Positions 8,525 to 17,588 of a stretch of 64,000 nt of DNA are shown here, one piece after another. The translations under genes were made by a program, and so were the position numbers. The stretch is from positions 191,726-255,725 of the forward strand of contig NZ_JAENIJ010000002.1 of NCBI RefSeq assembly GCF_016595435.1. Reading direction: 5' to 3'. This DNA is from Luteolibacter pohnpeiensis (GTDB lineage Bacteria > Verrucomicrobiota > Verrucomicrobiia > Verrucomicrobiales > Akkermansiaceae). The notes beneath the pieces were generated by a model. The model saw nothing but the letters and a program-made list of their open reading frames with translations, was not told where the DNA came from and did no database searches. The number at the start of each line of letters is the position of its first letter. Within the stretch, counting starts at the first letter, position 1.

Positions 8525-10735
8525 TTGCTTCACCTCAACCCCACACCGCTCACCCTTGGCATCGGGATCACTTCGCTGATCGCGGTGTTGATTCTTTGCG
8601 TAATCTCCTGGCGGCGCTCAGCCCACCCCAGGCGGACTCTGTTGCTGGAAATCCTGCGATTTGCCATCGCCTGCGTGGTGGTCTTGCTGCTTTGGCAACC
8701 TGAATGGCGCACCACCATCAATCCGGACGCCAAACCAACCATCGCGATTCTCTGGGATCATTCGGATTCGATGACGACGGTCGATGCCAAGCTGCCGAAA
8801 ATCCTGTCCGATGCCGAAGAAATCACCTCGCGCGCCGAGCTCGTCGACAAGACACTTGCCTCTGACCTGTGGCAACCACTCGCCGCCAATGGCAAAAACG
8901 AGATCGTAACCCTGCCCTTCGCCAGTGCTCCCGATGGTTCCGGTGAATCACAACTTGCCGGGACCGATATCAATGCCCCGTTGGCTCAAACTCTGGAAAA
9001 GCAGACCAACCTCCGCGCCGTGGTCCTGCTCACCGATGGTGACTACAATCTCGGCCAACCACCCGTCGCCGCCGCTCAGAAAATGCGGCTCCGTGGTGTG
9101 CCGCTTTTTCCCATCCCGATTGGCAGCCAGACCCGCCTGCCCGACCTCGACCTCCTCGCCGTGTCCGCGCCGACCTACGGCATCGTTGGCGAGAATGTAC
9201 AAATTCCGTTCACGGTGCGCTCATCGCTCGATCATCCCGTCCGGACCATCGTTCGGCTGCGCGATCAAAACGGCCAGGAACGCACCAAAGACATCATCAT
9301 TCCACCGAATGCTGAAACCTACGAATCCATCTTGTGGAAGCTGGAGAAAGGAGGAGCCTCAACGTTGGAACTTTCCATTCCCGTCGCCGATGGTGAATTG
9401 CTCGACTCGAACAACTCGCGGAAATTCAACATCGCCGGAAAGCCCGAACGCATCCGCGTGCTGATCCTGGAAACACTGCCACGCTGGGAATACCGATTCT
9501 TGAAAAACGCCCTTTCCCGCGATCCTGGCGTTGAGCTCTCGTGCCTGCTCTTGCAACCCCAGCTTGGCCCTGGAGTTGGCGCTCACTACATCAGCAAGTT
9601 TCCTGAAAAAATCGAAGACCTCGCCCAATACGACGTCATTTTCATCGGCGACATCGGCGTCGCCCCCGACCAGCTCACCAAGGAGCAATGCACACTCATC
9701 CGTGGCCTTGTTGAAAACCAAGCATCCGGAGTCGTGTTCCTGCCCGGTCGCCAAGGAAACCAATTCACCCTGCTCGACACCGACCTGGCCGATCTGATGC
9801 CGGTGACCTTGGATGAAACCATGAAGCACGGATTTTCAGAATCCGTAGCCGCCCCACTCACTCTCACCACCGAGGGTCGCAGCTCATTGCTGACCATGCT
9901 CGGAAATAACGAGGAGGAAAATCCGGAAATCTGGCGTCACCTTCCCGGCTTTTTCTGGCACGCGCCGGTCGTGCGCGCAAAAGGTGGCACCGAAGTTCTC
10001 GCAACCCATGGCAACCGCCGCGGCCCCTATGGCCCGATCCCGCTACTGGTCACCAAAACCGCAGGAAGCGGCAAAGTTTTGTTCATGGGAATCGACTCTG
10101 CCTGGCGCTGGCGCCGCGGCGTTGAAGACCTTTACCACTACCGGTTCTGGGGCCAGGTCGCGCGATGGATGTCCTATCAACGCAACATGGCCGCTGGCCA
10201 GCGCGTGCGCCTGTTTTTCACTCCAGAACGTCCCCAGCCGGGAACCACCGTCACCCTCAATGCGAATGCTTTCGACTCGAACGGTGCCCCGATGAAAACC
10301 GGCGCAGTCCATGTCGACCTCACCGCCCCGGATGGCAACACGCGGCGGATCGAATTGCAAAAAAACGAAACCGCCTGGGGGGCTTATTCCGGCAGATTCC
10401 GCATCGATTTACCCGGTGAATGGAAAGTTCGCGCCACCACTACCGGTGCGGAAGATCAACCTCTGGAAACCACCATCATTTCCCAAGGCACCCAATTGGA
10501 AAAAACCGGGCAACCAGCCCGGCCTGAAGTTCTCGAAGAAATGGCCAAAGTTTCGCGAGGGCGCATGATTCAGCCCGCTCAACTGCCGGAGCTGATCAAA
10601 GAGATCAACGCCTTGCCCGAGCCTCGCCCGCTGGAAACCCGCATATCCCTGCTGTCCCAGTGGGCAACCCTCGCGGCAATCATCGTGCTACTTGGCGGAT
10701 TCTGGCTCGGTCGAAAATTCAACGGGGCTTTTTGA
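8525..10735 (+). CDS. Large vWA/glutamine-amidotransferase-like membrane protein
   Basis: 736 residues from TTG 8525, 7 bp after the BatA-like gene; no ATG in frame is better placed. Two N-terminal membrane helices are followed by a degenerate vWA domain (LWDHSDSM for DxSxS, AVVLLTDGDYN) and a segment RWEYRFLKNALSRDPGVELS typical of the amidotransferase-like domain seen in MoxR-linked membrane proteins. A final helix (ATLAAIIVLLGGFWLGRKF) is at the C-terminus. Role unknown beyond membership of the MoxR/Bat cluster, which is usually tied to envelope stress or protein assembly. Confidence 0.8.
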   Translation: MLHLNPTPLTLGIGITSLIAVLILCVISWRRSAHPRRTLLLEILRFAIACVVVLLLWQPEWRTTINPDAKPTIAILWDHSDSMTTVDAKLPKILSDAEEITSRAELVDKTLASDLWQPLAANGKNEIVTLPFASAPDGSGESQLAGTDINAPLAQTLEKQTNLRAVVLLTDGDYNLGQPPVAAAQKMRLRGVPLFPIPIGSQTRLPDLDLLAVSAPTYGIVGENVQIPFTVRSSLDHPVRTIVRLRDQNGQERTKDIIIPPNAETYESILWKLEKGGASTLELSIPVADGELLDSNNSRKFNIAGKPERIRVLILETLPRWEYRFLKNALSRDPGVELSCLLLQPQLGPGVGAHYISKFPEKIEDLAQYDVIFIGDIGVAPDQLTKEQCTLIRGLVENQASGVVFLPGRQGNQFTLLDTDLADLMPVTLDETMKHGFSESVAAPLTLTTEGRSSLLTMLGNNEEENPEIWRHLPGFFWHAPVVRAKGGTEVLATHGNRRGPYGPIPLLVTKTAGSGKVLFMGIDSAWRWRRGVEDLYHYRFWGQVARWMSYQRNMAAGQRVRLFFTPERPQPGTTVTLNANAFDSNGAPMKTGAVHVDLTAPDGNTRRIELQKNETAWGAYSGRFRIDLPGEWKVRATTTGAEDQPLETTIISQGTQLEKTGQPARPEVLEEMAKVSRGRMIQPAQLPELIKEINALPEPRPLETRISLLSQWATLAAIIVLLGGFWLGRKFNGAF

Positions 10736-10839
10736 GCAAGCCACATCTTGGGATTCCCTCAATTTGTGCAAATGCCTTGGAAGAATTCATTCTCAGCCGA
10801 TGGTTGATCGCACCGCAGACTTCAGCCTATTTTCATCAC

Positions 10840-11442
10840 ATGCTCATCTGCGATTCCCATTTCTCTGCCATCGACTTTGAATCGGCAGGTGCGGAGCGCG
10901 GGAAAACGGATACTCCCATTCAGATCGGCATCGCCTGTTGGTCAGTTGAGAAAGGGCACACGGATGCTTACACCTCTTACCTTCATACCACGCAACCGAT
11001 TCTGTGGTCCGCGCAAAAAGTTCATGGCATCACCGTCGATCATCTAACAAACGCGCCAACTCTTCTTTCTCTCTGGCCGGAAATCAAACTGAGACTCGGC
11101 GGCGCAATCGTGGTGGCTCACGGCAAAGGCACTGAAAAAAAATTCCTCCGCGCATTCCCCGGGCACGGCTTTGGCCCGTGGATTGACACCCTGCTGCTCG
11201 CACGCACTGCCTGGCCGGAACTCTCAAGCCACTCCTTGGGCGCGCTTTGCAAAAAGTTTGAACTCACCGAAAACATTCAACAACGGGTGCCCGAAAAATC
11301 CTGGCACGATGCGCTGTTCGACACCGTCGCTTCTTTGGTTTTGTTAGAACACCTGATCGATCAATTCGATTTAACCAAGCAACCACTCGATTTACTGCTA
11401 CACCCGGACACCTCCATCTGGCATCAATCGCGCCGCTCATGA
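10840..11442 (+). CDS. DnaQ-like DEDDh 3'-5' exonuclease
   Basis: 200 residues from ATG 10840. The Exo motifs are visible: AIDFESAG (DxE), VVAHGKGTEKKFL (ExoII, with Gly where Asp is more usual) and SWHDALFDT (ExoIII with HDALxD). WIDTLLLAR and SLGALCKKF also fit the DnaQ/PolC epsilon fold. The family removes 3' nucleotides from DNA or RNA. The frame stays open upstream to 10660, but the family start aligns with MLICDSHFSAIDFE. It overlaps the next gene by 4 bp, suggesting a shared process. Confidence 0.85.
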   Translation: MLICDSHFSAIDFESAGAERGKTDTPIQIGIACWSVEKGHTDAYTSYLHTTQPILWSAQKVHGITVDHLTNAPTLLSLWPEIKLRLGGAIVVAHGKGTEKKFLRAFPGHGFGPWIDTLLLARTAWPELSSHSLGALCKKFELTENIQQRVPEKSWHDALFDTVASLVLLEHLIDQFDLTKQPLDLLLHPDTSIWHQSRRS

Positions 11443-12287
11443 AAGCCAACCCAAAACGCCAAAGATTCTTTCTCATCCTCTTTGTCCTCATCGGACTCGG
11501 CGTGGCGATTTTGATCTTACGCCAACCGAGCGCACGCCCCACCACGCCGCGCATTCAGAAGGTTGAAAACGATCTAAAAAAAGCGAAGCAGCGGTATGAT
11601 CAGAGAATCGCGGATGCTAAAAATCAGCAACCCGATCCCGATGTGGAACTGGTGCGCAACATTCTCGCTGAGAAACTGGCCAGTCGGACCTTCTCCTTTG
11701 CCACCGTATGCCAGGCGGTTTCCGGGAAAAAAGTCATTCCGTTGGACCAAAGCCCTGCTGGCCAAAAAGTGGTCGAGGCGATCAATGTCGCCCTATCGGA
11801 AATCCTCCCCCAACTGAGCCAAGCCGATTCTCCGGTGCGCCAGCTGCGGCGCATCAACGAGGCATCGCGCTTTTTCGAGGATGCGCTGCTCCAGAAACTC
11901 AACTCCACCGCCGGACTCAACTGTGAAATCCCGCCGACTCGCGACGGAGTTCACCAGCGCTCCGGCTATCCCGATTTACGGATCGAAGATGAAGCGACTG
12001 GCGCGATTTTTTACCTCGATCCCAAACTCGTCGAGCAAGGCTCAGCGGGAAGCACGTTTCGCAGTTTTTACTTCGAGCCCAAAATCGAAACGCTGAAGGT
12101 CAATGACGATGCCGTCCATCTTCTGGTCGGCATTGAGCACGATGGAAAAACCGGAGCCTGGACATTCAGCGGATGGAGAATCGTCGATCTCTCCACCTTG
12201 CAGGTGCGTTTGAAGGCAGAATTCCAAGCATCGAACGCCGAGCTTTATCGAGAAACCGAGCTTTCCCTTCCAGCCGATAAGCACTAG
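11439..12287 (+). CDS. Membrane-anchored protein of unknown function with PD-(D/E)XK-like motif
   Basis: 282 residues, start overlapping the exonuclease stop (ATGA). An N-terminal helix (FFLILFVLIGLGVAILIL) is followed by a short coiled-coil-like stretch and a soluble domain. In the C-terminal half, YPDLRI, a 16-residue spacing and FYLDPK match the PD-(D/E)XK nuclease pattern, followed by STFRSFYFEPK and HLLVGIEHD. I do not recognise the family by name. A nuclease fold is an inference from this motif alone; the coupling to a DEDDh exonuclease gives mild support. Confidence 0.55.
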   Translation: MKANPKRQRFFLILFVLIGLGVAILILRQPSARPTTPRIQKVENDLKKAKQRYDQRIADAKNQQPDPDVELVRNILAEKLASRTFSFATVCQAVSGKKVIPLDQSPAGQKVVEAINVALSEILPQLSQADSPVRQLRRINEASRFFEDALLQKLNSTAGLNCEIPPTRDGVHQRSGYPDLRIEDEATGAIFYLDPKLVEQGSAGSTFRSFYFEPKIETLKVNDDAVHLLVGIEHDGKTGAWTFSGWRIVDLSTLQVRLKAEFQASNAELYRETELSLPADKH

Positions 12288-12299
12288 CTTTCCCTCCCC

Positions 12300-12731
12300 A
12301 TGACTCAAACACCCCGGCGCACCAGCGGATCCGTCGCCATGGACGACTACCTCGAGCAGATCCTCCATCTCATCGAGGAAAAAGGCTACGCGCGCGCCGT
12401 GGACATTTCAAAAAACCTCGGCATCTCCCAGGCAAGCGTCACCAACATGCTGCAACGCCTGCACGCCGAAGGTCTGGTGAACCACGAGAAATATCGCGGC
12501 ACCATCCTCACCGAAGACGGACGCCGCATCGCCCGCGCGATCGTCGAGCGCCATGAAACCCTCACGCGCTTTCTGCGCCTGTTCAACATCGACGAAGAAA
12601 CCATCTATCACGATGTCGAAGGGATGGAGCACCACGTCTCCCGGCCGACGCTCGATGTGATTCGTGCACTGGCCGAAACGCTCGAATCCGACCCAGAGCT
12701 GCTGGATCGGATTCGCAAGAAAAGCGGCTGA
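12300..12731 (+). CDS. MntR/DtxR-family metal-dependent regulator
   Basis: 143 residues. The N-terminal winged helix (DYLEQILHLIEEKGYARAVD, then ISQASVTNMLQRLHAEGLV) and the helical metal-binding/dimerisation region (RFLRLFNIDEETIYHDVEGMEH, with E and H ligands) match MntR. MntR proteins bind Mn(II) or Fe(II) and repress transporter genes. It lacks the SH3-like third domain of DtxR, which is normal for MntR. No transporter lies next to it; the closest metal gene set in the window is feoAB at 42 kb. Confidence 0.88.
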   Translation: MTQTPRRTSGSVAMDDYLEQILHLIEEKGYARAVDISKNLGISQASVTNMLQRLHAEGLVNHEKYRGTILTEDGRRIARAIVERHETLTRFLRLFNIDEETIYHDVEGMEHHVSRPTLDVIRALAETLESDPELLDRIRKKSG

Positions 12732-12744
12732 TCGCCGCCAGTTG

Positions 12745-14445
12745 TTAGAGGTATTTATCCGTCACCGCGCCTTCGCTGGCACTGGCAACGAGCTTGGCAT
12801 ATTTCGCCAGCACACCGTGGGTGTAGCGAGGCGCGGGTTGCACCCAGGCGGCTTTGCGCTTGGCGATTTCCTCATCGGAAAGCATCACGTCGATCCGGTT
12901 GTTCACCGCGTCGATTTTGATTTCGTCACCATCTTCAAGAATCCCGATCGTTCCGCCGAGGAAGGCTTCAGGGGTGATGTGACCGACCACGAAGCCGTGG
13001 CTGCCGCCGGAGAATCGGCCATCGGTAATCAGCGCGACATCCTTGCCAAGGCCGAGCCCCATGATGGCGCTCGTAGGTCCAAGCATTTCGCGCATGCCTG
13101 GGCCACCTTTCGGGCCTTCCAGGCGAATCACGATGACGTCACCTTTGTTGATCTTCTTTTCGAGGATCGCCTTCATGCCGTCGTCTTCTGAATTGAAAAC
13201 GCGAGCTTTGCCGACGAACAACTCACCTTCCTTGCCGGAGATTTTCGCGACCGCGCCGCCTTCCGCGAGGTTGCCGTAGAGGATGCGCAGGTGACTGTCT
13301 TTTTTGATCGGGTTGTCGATCGGACGGATGATCTGCTGCCCTTCCGGGTAAACCAGCGGGGACTTTTCCAAGTTCTCGCGCATCGTCCGGCCCGTCACGG
13401 TCATGCAATCGCCGTGAAGCAAACCCGCTTCCAAAAGCATTTTCATCAATGGAACGGTACCGCCGATTTTCACCAGGTCAGCCATCGCGTATTTTCCGGA
13501 AGGCTTCAGGTCGGCCAAAACCGGAACACGCTTGCCGATCCGCTCGAAGTCATCGATCGAAATGTCGATGCCGGCCGAGTGCGCCATCGCCGGGATGTGC
13601 AGGGCAGCATTGGTCGAGCCGCCGAGCGCGATCAACACCGTGATTGCATTTTCGAAAGCCTCTTTGGTCAAAATATCGCGTGGCTTGATGCCAAGCTGGA
13701 TCAGATTCAGCACCGCAGCGCCGGCATCGAAGCAATCACGCATCTTGTCGTCGGAAATCGCCGCTTGGGCCGAGCTGTTCGGCAGCGACATCCCGAGCGC
13801 TTCGATCGCACTGGCCATCGTGTTCGCCGTATACATTCCGCCGCAGGAGCCAGGGCCGGGAATCGCGCACGACTCGACGGTCTCAAGCTCATCGTCGGAC
13901 ATTTCGCCCGCTGCGTGTTTGCCAACCGCTTCGAAAACAGAAACGACATCGAGATCCTTTTCCTCGCCGCGAATCTTCGCGCAGCCCGGCATGATCGTGC
14001 CGCCGTAAACGAAAACCGACGGGCGGTTCATGCGCGCCATCGCCATCAGACAGCCTGGCATGTTCTTATCGCAACCACCGATCGCGACAAAGCCATCCAT
14101 GCCCTCGCAGCCGACCACGGTCTCGATCGAGTCCGCGATCACTTCGCGGGAAACGAGCGAGTATTTCATGCCTTCGGTTCCCATGGAGATCCCGTCGGAA
14201 ATGGTGATGGTGTTGAAGATCACCGCTTTACCGCCCGCAGCATCCGCGCCTTTCGCTGACTCCTCAGCAAGCTTGTCGATGTGAATGTTGCAAGGGGTGA
14301 CCTGGCTCCAGGTGGATGCGATGCCAATGTGCGGCTTCGAGAAATCTTCTTTCTGAAAGCCCACGGCGTAGAGCATGGCGCGGCTTGGCGCACGGTCCGG
14401 GCCATCGAGCATTGGACTGGAAAAAGGACGGAGTGAGTCGTTCAT
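12745..14445 (-). CDS. ilvD: Dihydroxy-acid dehydratase
   Basis: 566 residues. Iron-sulphur ligands are seen in GGCDKNMPGC and GPGSCGGMYTANTM, and the C-terminal signature GRFSGGSHGFVVGH is conserved. The enzyme dehydrates dihydroxy acids in isoleucine and valine (and pantothenate) synthesis. It stands alone here, away from other ilv genes, and converges on the MntR-like gene. Start ATG 14445 gives the usual length. Confidence 0.96.
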   Translation of the reverse strand: MNDSLRPFSSPMLDGPDRAPSRAMLYAVGFQKEDFSKPHIGIASTWSQVTPCNIHIDKLAEESAKGADAAGGKAVIFNTITISDGISMGTEGMKYSLVSREVIADSIETVVGCEGMDGFVAIGGCDKNMPGCLMAMARMNRPSVFVYGGTIMPGCAKIRGEEKDLDVVSVFEAVGKHAAGEMSDDELETVESCAIPGPGSCGGMYTANTMASAIEALGMSLPNSSAQAAISDDKMRDCFDAGAAVLNLIQLGIKPRDILTKEAFENAITVLIALGGSTNAALHIPAMAHSAGIDISIDDFERIGKRVPVLADLKPSGKYAMADLVKIGGTVPLMKMLLEAGLLHGDCMTVTGRTMRENLEKSPLVYPEGQQIIRPIDNPIKKDSHLRILYGNLAEGGAVAKISGKEGELFVGKARVFNSEDDGMKAILEKKINKGDVIVIRLEGPKGGPGMREMLGPTSAIMGLGLGKDVALITDGRFSGGSHGFVVGHITPEAFLGGTIGILEDGDEIKIDAVNNRIDVMLSDEEIAKRKAAWVQPAPRYTHGVLAKYAKLVASASEGAVTDKYL

Positions 14446-14518
14446 CTGCGGAGAGCATTCAGCCTTTGGGAGTCATGCGTCAAGGAAACCGATACGCCAC
14501 AGGCTCAAATCGAGGCAT

Positions 14519-14551
14519 AAAAAAAGCCGTCCCGGTGGTCCGGGACGGCTT
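14519..14551 (-). terminator. Rho-independent terminator after ppdK
   Basis: Perfect 12-bp arms (AAGCCGTCCCGG / CCGGGACGGCTT) with a 4-base loop, followed on the minus strand by a run of seven T, 24 bp past the ppdK stop. Confidence 0.92.
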
Positions 14552-14575
14552 GGGAAGTTCTAGGAACTTGAAGAA

Positions 14576-17446
14576 TTACTTCTTCTTCGCGGCTTTCTTG
14601 GCAGCCTTCTTCGCTTTAGCTGGCTTTGCACCAGCCGATTCAGCGATGGCGGCTTGAGCAGCAGCGAGGCGGGCAACCGGCACGCGGTATGGCGAGCAGG
14701 AAACGTAAGCAAGGCCGAGCTTGTGGCAGAAGGTGACCGAATCTGGATCACCACCGTGCTCACCGCAGATGCCGAGCTTGATGTCCGGCTTGACCGAGCG
14801 GCCTTTTTCCACCGCGATTTCCATCAGCTGACCAACACCGGTGGTGTCGAGCGAGGCAAATGGGTTCTTCGGATAGATGTCGTTTTCCTGATAGCTGCTG
14901 AGGAACGAGCCCATGTCGTCGCGGCTGACGCCGAGAGCGGTTTGGGTGAGGTCGTTGGTGCCGAAGGAGAAGAACTGAGCGTGCTTCGCGATTTCGTCAG
15001 CGGTGAGCGCGCCACGTGGGACTTCGATCATGGTGCCGACGAGGTAGTCAAACTCGACACCCTTGTCTGCCTTCACTTCAGCTGCAACGCGGTGAATGAT
15101 GTTCACTTGCAGTTCCAACTCACGAGCGTAGCCGACGAGTGGGACCATGACCTCAGGCTTCACTGGGATGCCTTTCTTCACGCACTGGGCAGCAGCTTCG
15201 AAGATCGCTTGTGCCTGCATCTCGGCGATTTCCGGATAGGAAATGGCGAGACGGCAACCACGGTGACCCAACATTGGGTTTTGCTCGTGGAGTTCGTGCA
15301 CGCGGTGCGAGATTTCCTCAACCGGCACGCCCATCTTCTCAGCGAGGTCTGCTTGTGACTCCTCGGTGTTTGGAAGGAATTCGTGAAGTGGTGGGTCCAG
15401 CAAGCGGATGGTCGCTGGCTTGCCTTCGAGCGCCTTGAAGATGCCGAAGAAGTCCTTGCGTTGATGAGGAAGAAGCTTCTTGAGAGCTTTCTTACGATCC
15501 TCCTCGGTGTTGGCGAGAATCATTTCGCGCATCGCGTCGATCCGGTCGCCTTCGAAGAACATGTGCTCGGTGCGGGTAAGGCCGATGCCTTCTGCGCCGA
15601 ATGCCACGGCGTTCTTCACTTGCTCTGGTGTGTCGGCATTGGTGCGGACGCCGAGGCGGGTCGCCTTGGAACACCATTCCATGAGTTGGACGAAGTTTTG
15701 GAACTTCTCGGTCTTTTGGGATGCCTTCTTGTTGTTGATGAGACCGGTGATGATCTCGGATGGCTCGGTTGCGAGTTCGCCACCGTAAACAGTGCCTGCG
15801 GTTCCGTCGATGGAGAGGAAGTCACCTTCTTTGAAAACCTGGTCGCCTGCGGTGACGGTCTTCTTGTCGTAGTCGACTTCGATTGCGGAAGCACCGCAAA
15901 CGCAGACCTTGCCCATTTGGCGGGCAACGAGTGCGGCGTGGGAGGAAACACCACCACGAGCGGTGAGGATACCTTCCGCAGCGATCATGCCGCGAAGGTC
16001 TTCCGGGGAGGTTTCGACGCGAACGAGGAGAACCTTCTCGCCTTTCTCGGCAGCGGCAACCGCGCGGTCGGCATTGAGGTAGATCTTGCCGGAAGCAGCA
16101 CCAGGACCCGCTGGGAGACCTTTTGCGATCACGGTTGCTTTCTTCGCTTCGTTAATGTCGAAGACCGGAGCAAGCAATTGATCCAGCTGGTCAGCAGGGT
16201 TGCGCATCACAGCGGTTTCCCAGCTGATGAGCTTTTCCTTCACCATGTCAGCTGCAAACTTGAGAGCAGCAGCAGCGGTGCGCTTGCCGTTCCGGGTTTG
16301 GAGCATGTAAAGCTTTCCGTCTTGGATGGTGAACTCAACGTCCTGCACATCGCGGAAATGTTTCTCAAGGATCGCGCGGACTTTCATCAGCTCCTTGAAT
16401 GCGGCAGGCAATGCTTCAGCCATGCCAGAAACTTCGTCTGGAGTGCGAACGCCGGCGACGACGTCTTCACCTTGGGCGTTCACGAGGAATTCGCCGTAGA
16501 GAACGTTTTCACCGTTCGCAGGGTTACGGGTGAAGGCCACACCGGAACCGGAGTTCGGGCCGGTGTTACCGAAGACCATCGCTTGAACGTTCACAGCGGT
16601 TCCCCATGCGGCAGGGATGCCGTATTTGCGGCGGTAAACGATCGCACGGTCGTTCATCCATGAACCGAACACAGCGCCGGCAGCACCTTCGAGCTGTTCC
16701 CATGGATCTTCCGGGAAGCCGTGACCGGTGCGGTCTTTGACGAGAGTCTTGAAGCGGGAAACCAGCTCCTTGTTGTCTTCAGCAGTCAGATCGGAGTCAA
16801 CGATGTCGCTGCCGTATGCTTCGTGCTTGTATTTTTCGATCACCGCTTCGAATGGCTCGTGATCTTCATCTGGAGTCTTTTGAACGCCGAGAACCACGTC
16901 ACCATACATTTGGATGAAGCGGCGATAGCAGTCCCAAGCGAAACGCTCGTTGTCGGTTGCCTTGGCCAAAGCGGCGACGGTTTTGTCGTTGAGGCCGAGG
17001 TTGAGAACGGTGTCCATCATGCCCGGCATCGAATCGCGTGCACCGGAACGCACGGCGACGAGAAGTGGGAAGCCTTCGGAATCACCGAACTTGTAGCCCA
17101 TGATCTTCTCCATGTTGGCGATACCCGCTTCCATCTGCGCGCGAAGCACAGCAGGATAAGTACGCTTGTTGTCGTAGAAGTAGGTGCAGACTTCCGTCGT
17201 CACGGTGAAACCGGCTGGAACTGGAAGACCGATCTTGGTCATCTCAGCGAGGTTCGCACCTTTACCACCGAGAAGGGCTTTCATGCTACCATCGCCATCG
17301 GCTTTGCCGGCACCCCATGTGTAGACGTATTTCGTCGACTTGCCGGAGGTTGATTTCTTCGCTGCCGTTTTTTTCACCGCGGACTTGGCGGCTTTGGTAG
17401 CGCTTTTCTTGGCTGCGGGCTTAGCTGCCTTCTTCTTGGTTGCCAT
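14576..17446 (-). CDS. ppdK: Pyruvate phosphate dikinase with H1-like basic tails
   Basis: 956 residues from ATG 17446. The domains run in order: ATP-grasp ([20 protein letters not shown]), phosphohistidine domain ([19 protein letters not shown], with the catalytic His) and TIM barrel ([27 protein letters not shown]). The enzyme interconverts pyruvate, ATP and phosphate with PEP, AMP and pyrophosphate. Before the core there are about 37 residues rich in Lys and Ala ([20 protein letters not shown]), and the protein ends [15 protein letters not shown]. Typical PPDK is ~875-890 residues, so both tails are additions. The frame continues upstream of 17446, but the ATG before the tail is the best start. 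Confidence 0.95.
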   Translation of the reverse strand: MATKKKAAKPAAKKSATKAAKSAVKKTAAKKSTSGKSTKYVYTWGAGKADGDGSMKALLGGKGANLAEMTKIGLPVPAGFTVTTEVCTYFYDNKRTYPAVLRAQMEAGIANMEKIMGYKFGDSEGFPLLVAVRSGARDSMPGMMDTVLNLGLNDKTVAALAKATDNERFAWDCYRRFIQMYGDVVLGVQKTPDEDHEPFEAVIEKYKHEAYGSDIVDSDLTAEDNKELVSRFKTLVKDRTGHGFPEDPWEQLEGAAGAVFGSWMNDRAIVYRRKYGIPAAWGTAVNVQAMVFGNTGPNSGSGVAFTRNPANGENVLYGEFLVNAQGEDVVAGVRTPDEVSGMAEALPAAFKELMKVRAILEKHFRDVQDVEFTIQDGKLYMLQTRNGKRTAAAALKFAADMVKEKLISWETAVMRNPADQLDQLLAPVFDINEAKKATVIAKGLPAGPGAASGKIYLNADRAVAAAEKGEKVLLVRVETSPEDLRGMIAAEGILTARGGVSSHAALVARQMGKVCVCGASAIEVDYDKKTVTAGDQVFKEGDFLSIDGTAGTVYGGELATEPSEIITGLINNKKASQKTEKFQNFVQLMEWCSKATRLGVRTNADTPEQVKNAVAFGAEGIGLTRTEHMFFEGDRIDAMREMILANTEEDRKKALKKLLPHQRKDFFGIFKALEGKPATIRLLDPPLHEFLPNTEESQADLAEKMGVPVEEISHRVHELHEQNPMLGHRGCRLAISYPEIAEMQAQAIFEAAAQCVKKGIPVKPEVMVPLVGYARELELQVNIIHRVAAEVKADKGVEFDYLVGTMIEVPRGALTADEIAKHAQFFSFGTNDLTQTALGVSRDDMGSFLSSYQENDIYPKNPFASLDTTGVGQLMEIAVEKGRSVKPDIKLGICGEHGGDPDSVTFCHKLGLAYVSCSPYRVPVARLAAAQAAIAESAGAKPAKAKKAAKKAAKKK

Positions 17447-17588
17447 CGTTGTATTGAATGTCGGGTTGTAGACTGGAGCCGGAGCCGACATAGAAAATAC
17501 GTCCAACCTCCAGCGCAAGGCGCGGGAGGCTAGCAGCACTCAGATACGTGTCAATGGGACAGTTGCAAGAATCAATCTTTGGCGACGG

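Noticed and set aside
13291..14259. Long antisense frame in ilvD
   Set aside because: Shadow of the conserved dehydratase; His/Arg-rich composition and no motifs.
15383..16663. 426-codon plus-strand frame inside ppdK
   Set aside because: It is antisense to a well-conserved enzyme, has no family features and reflects codon bias of the real gene.
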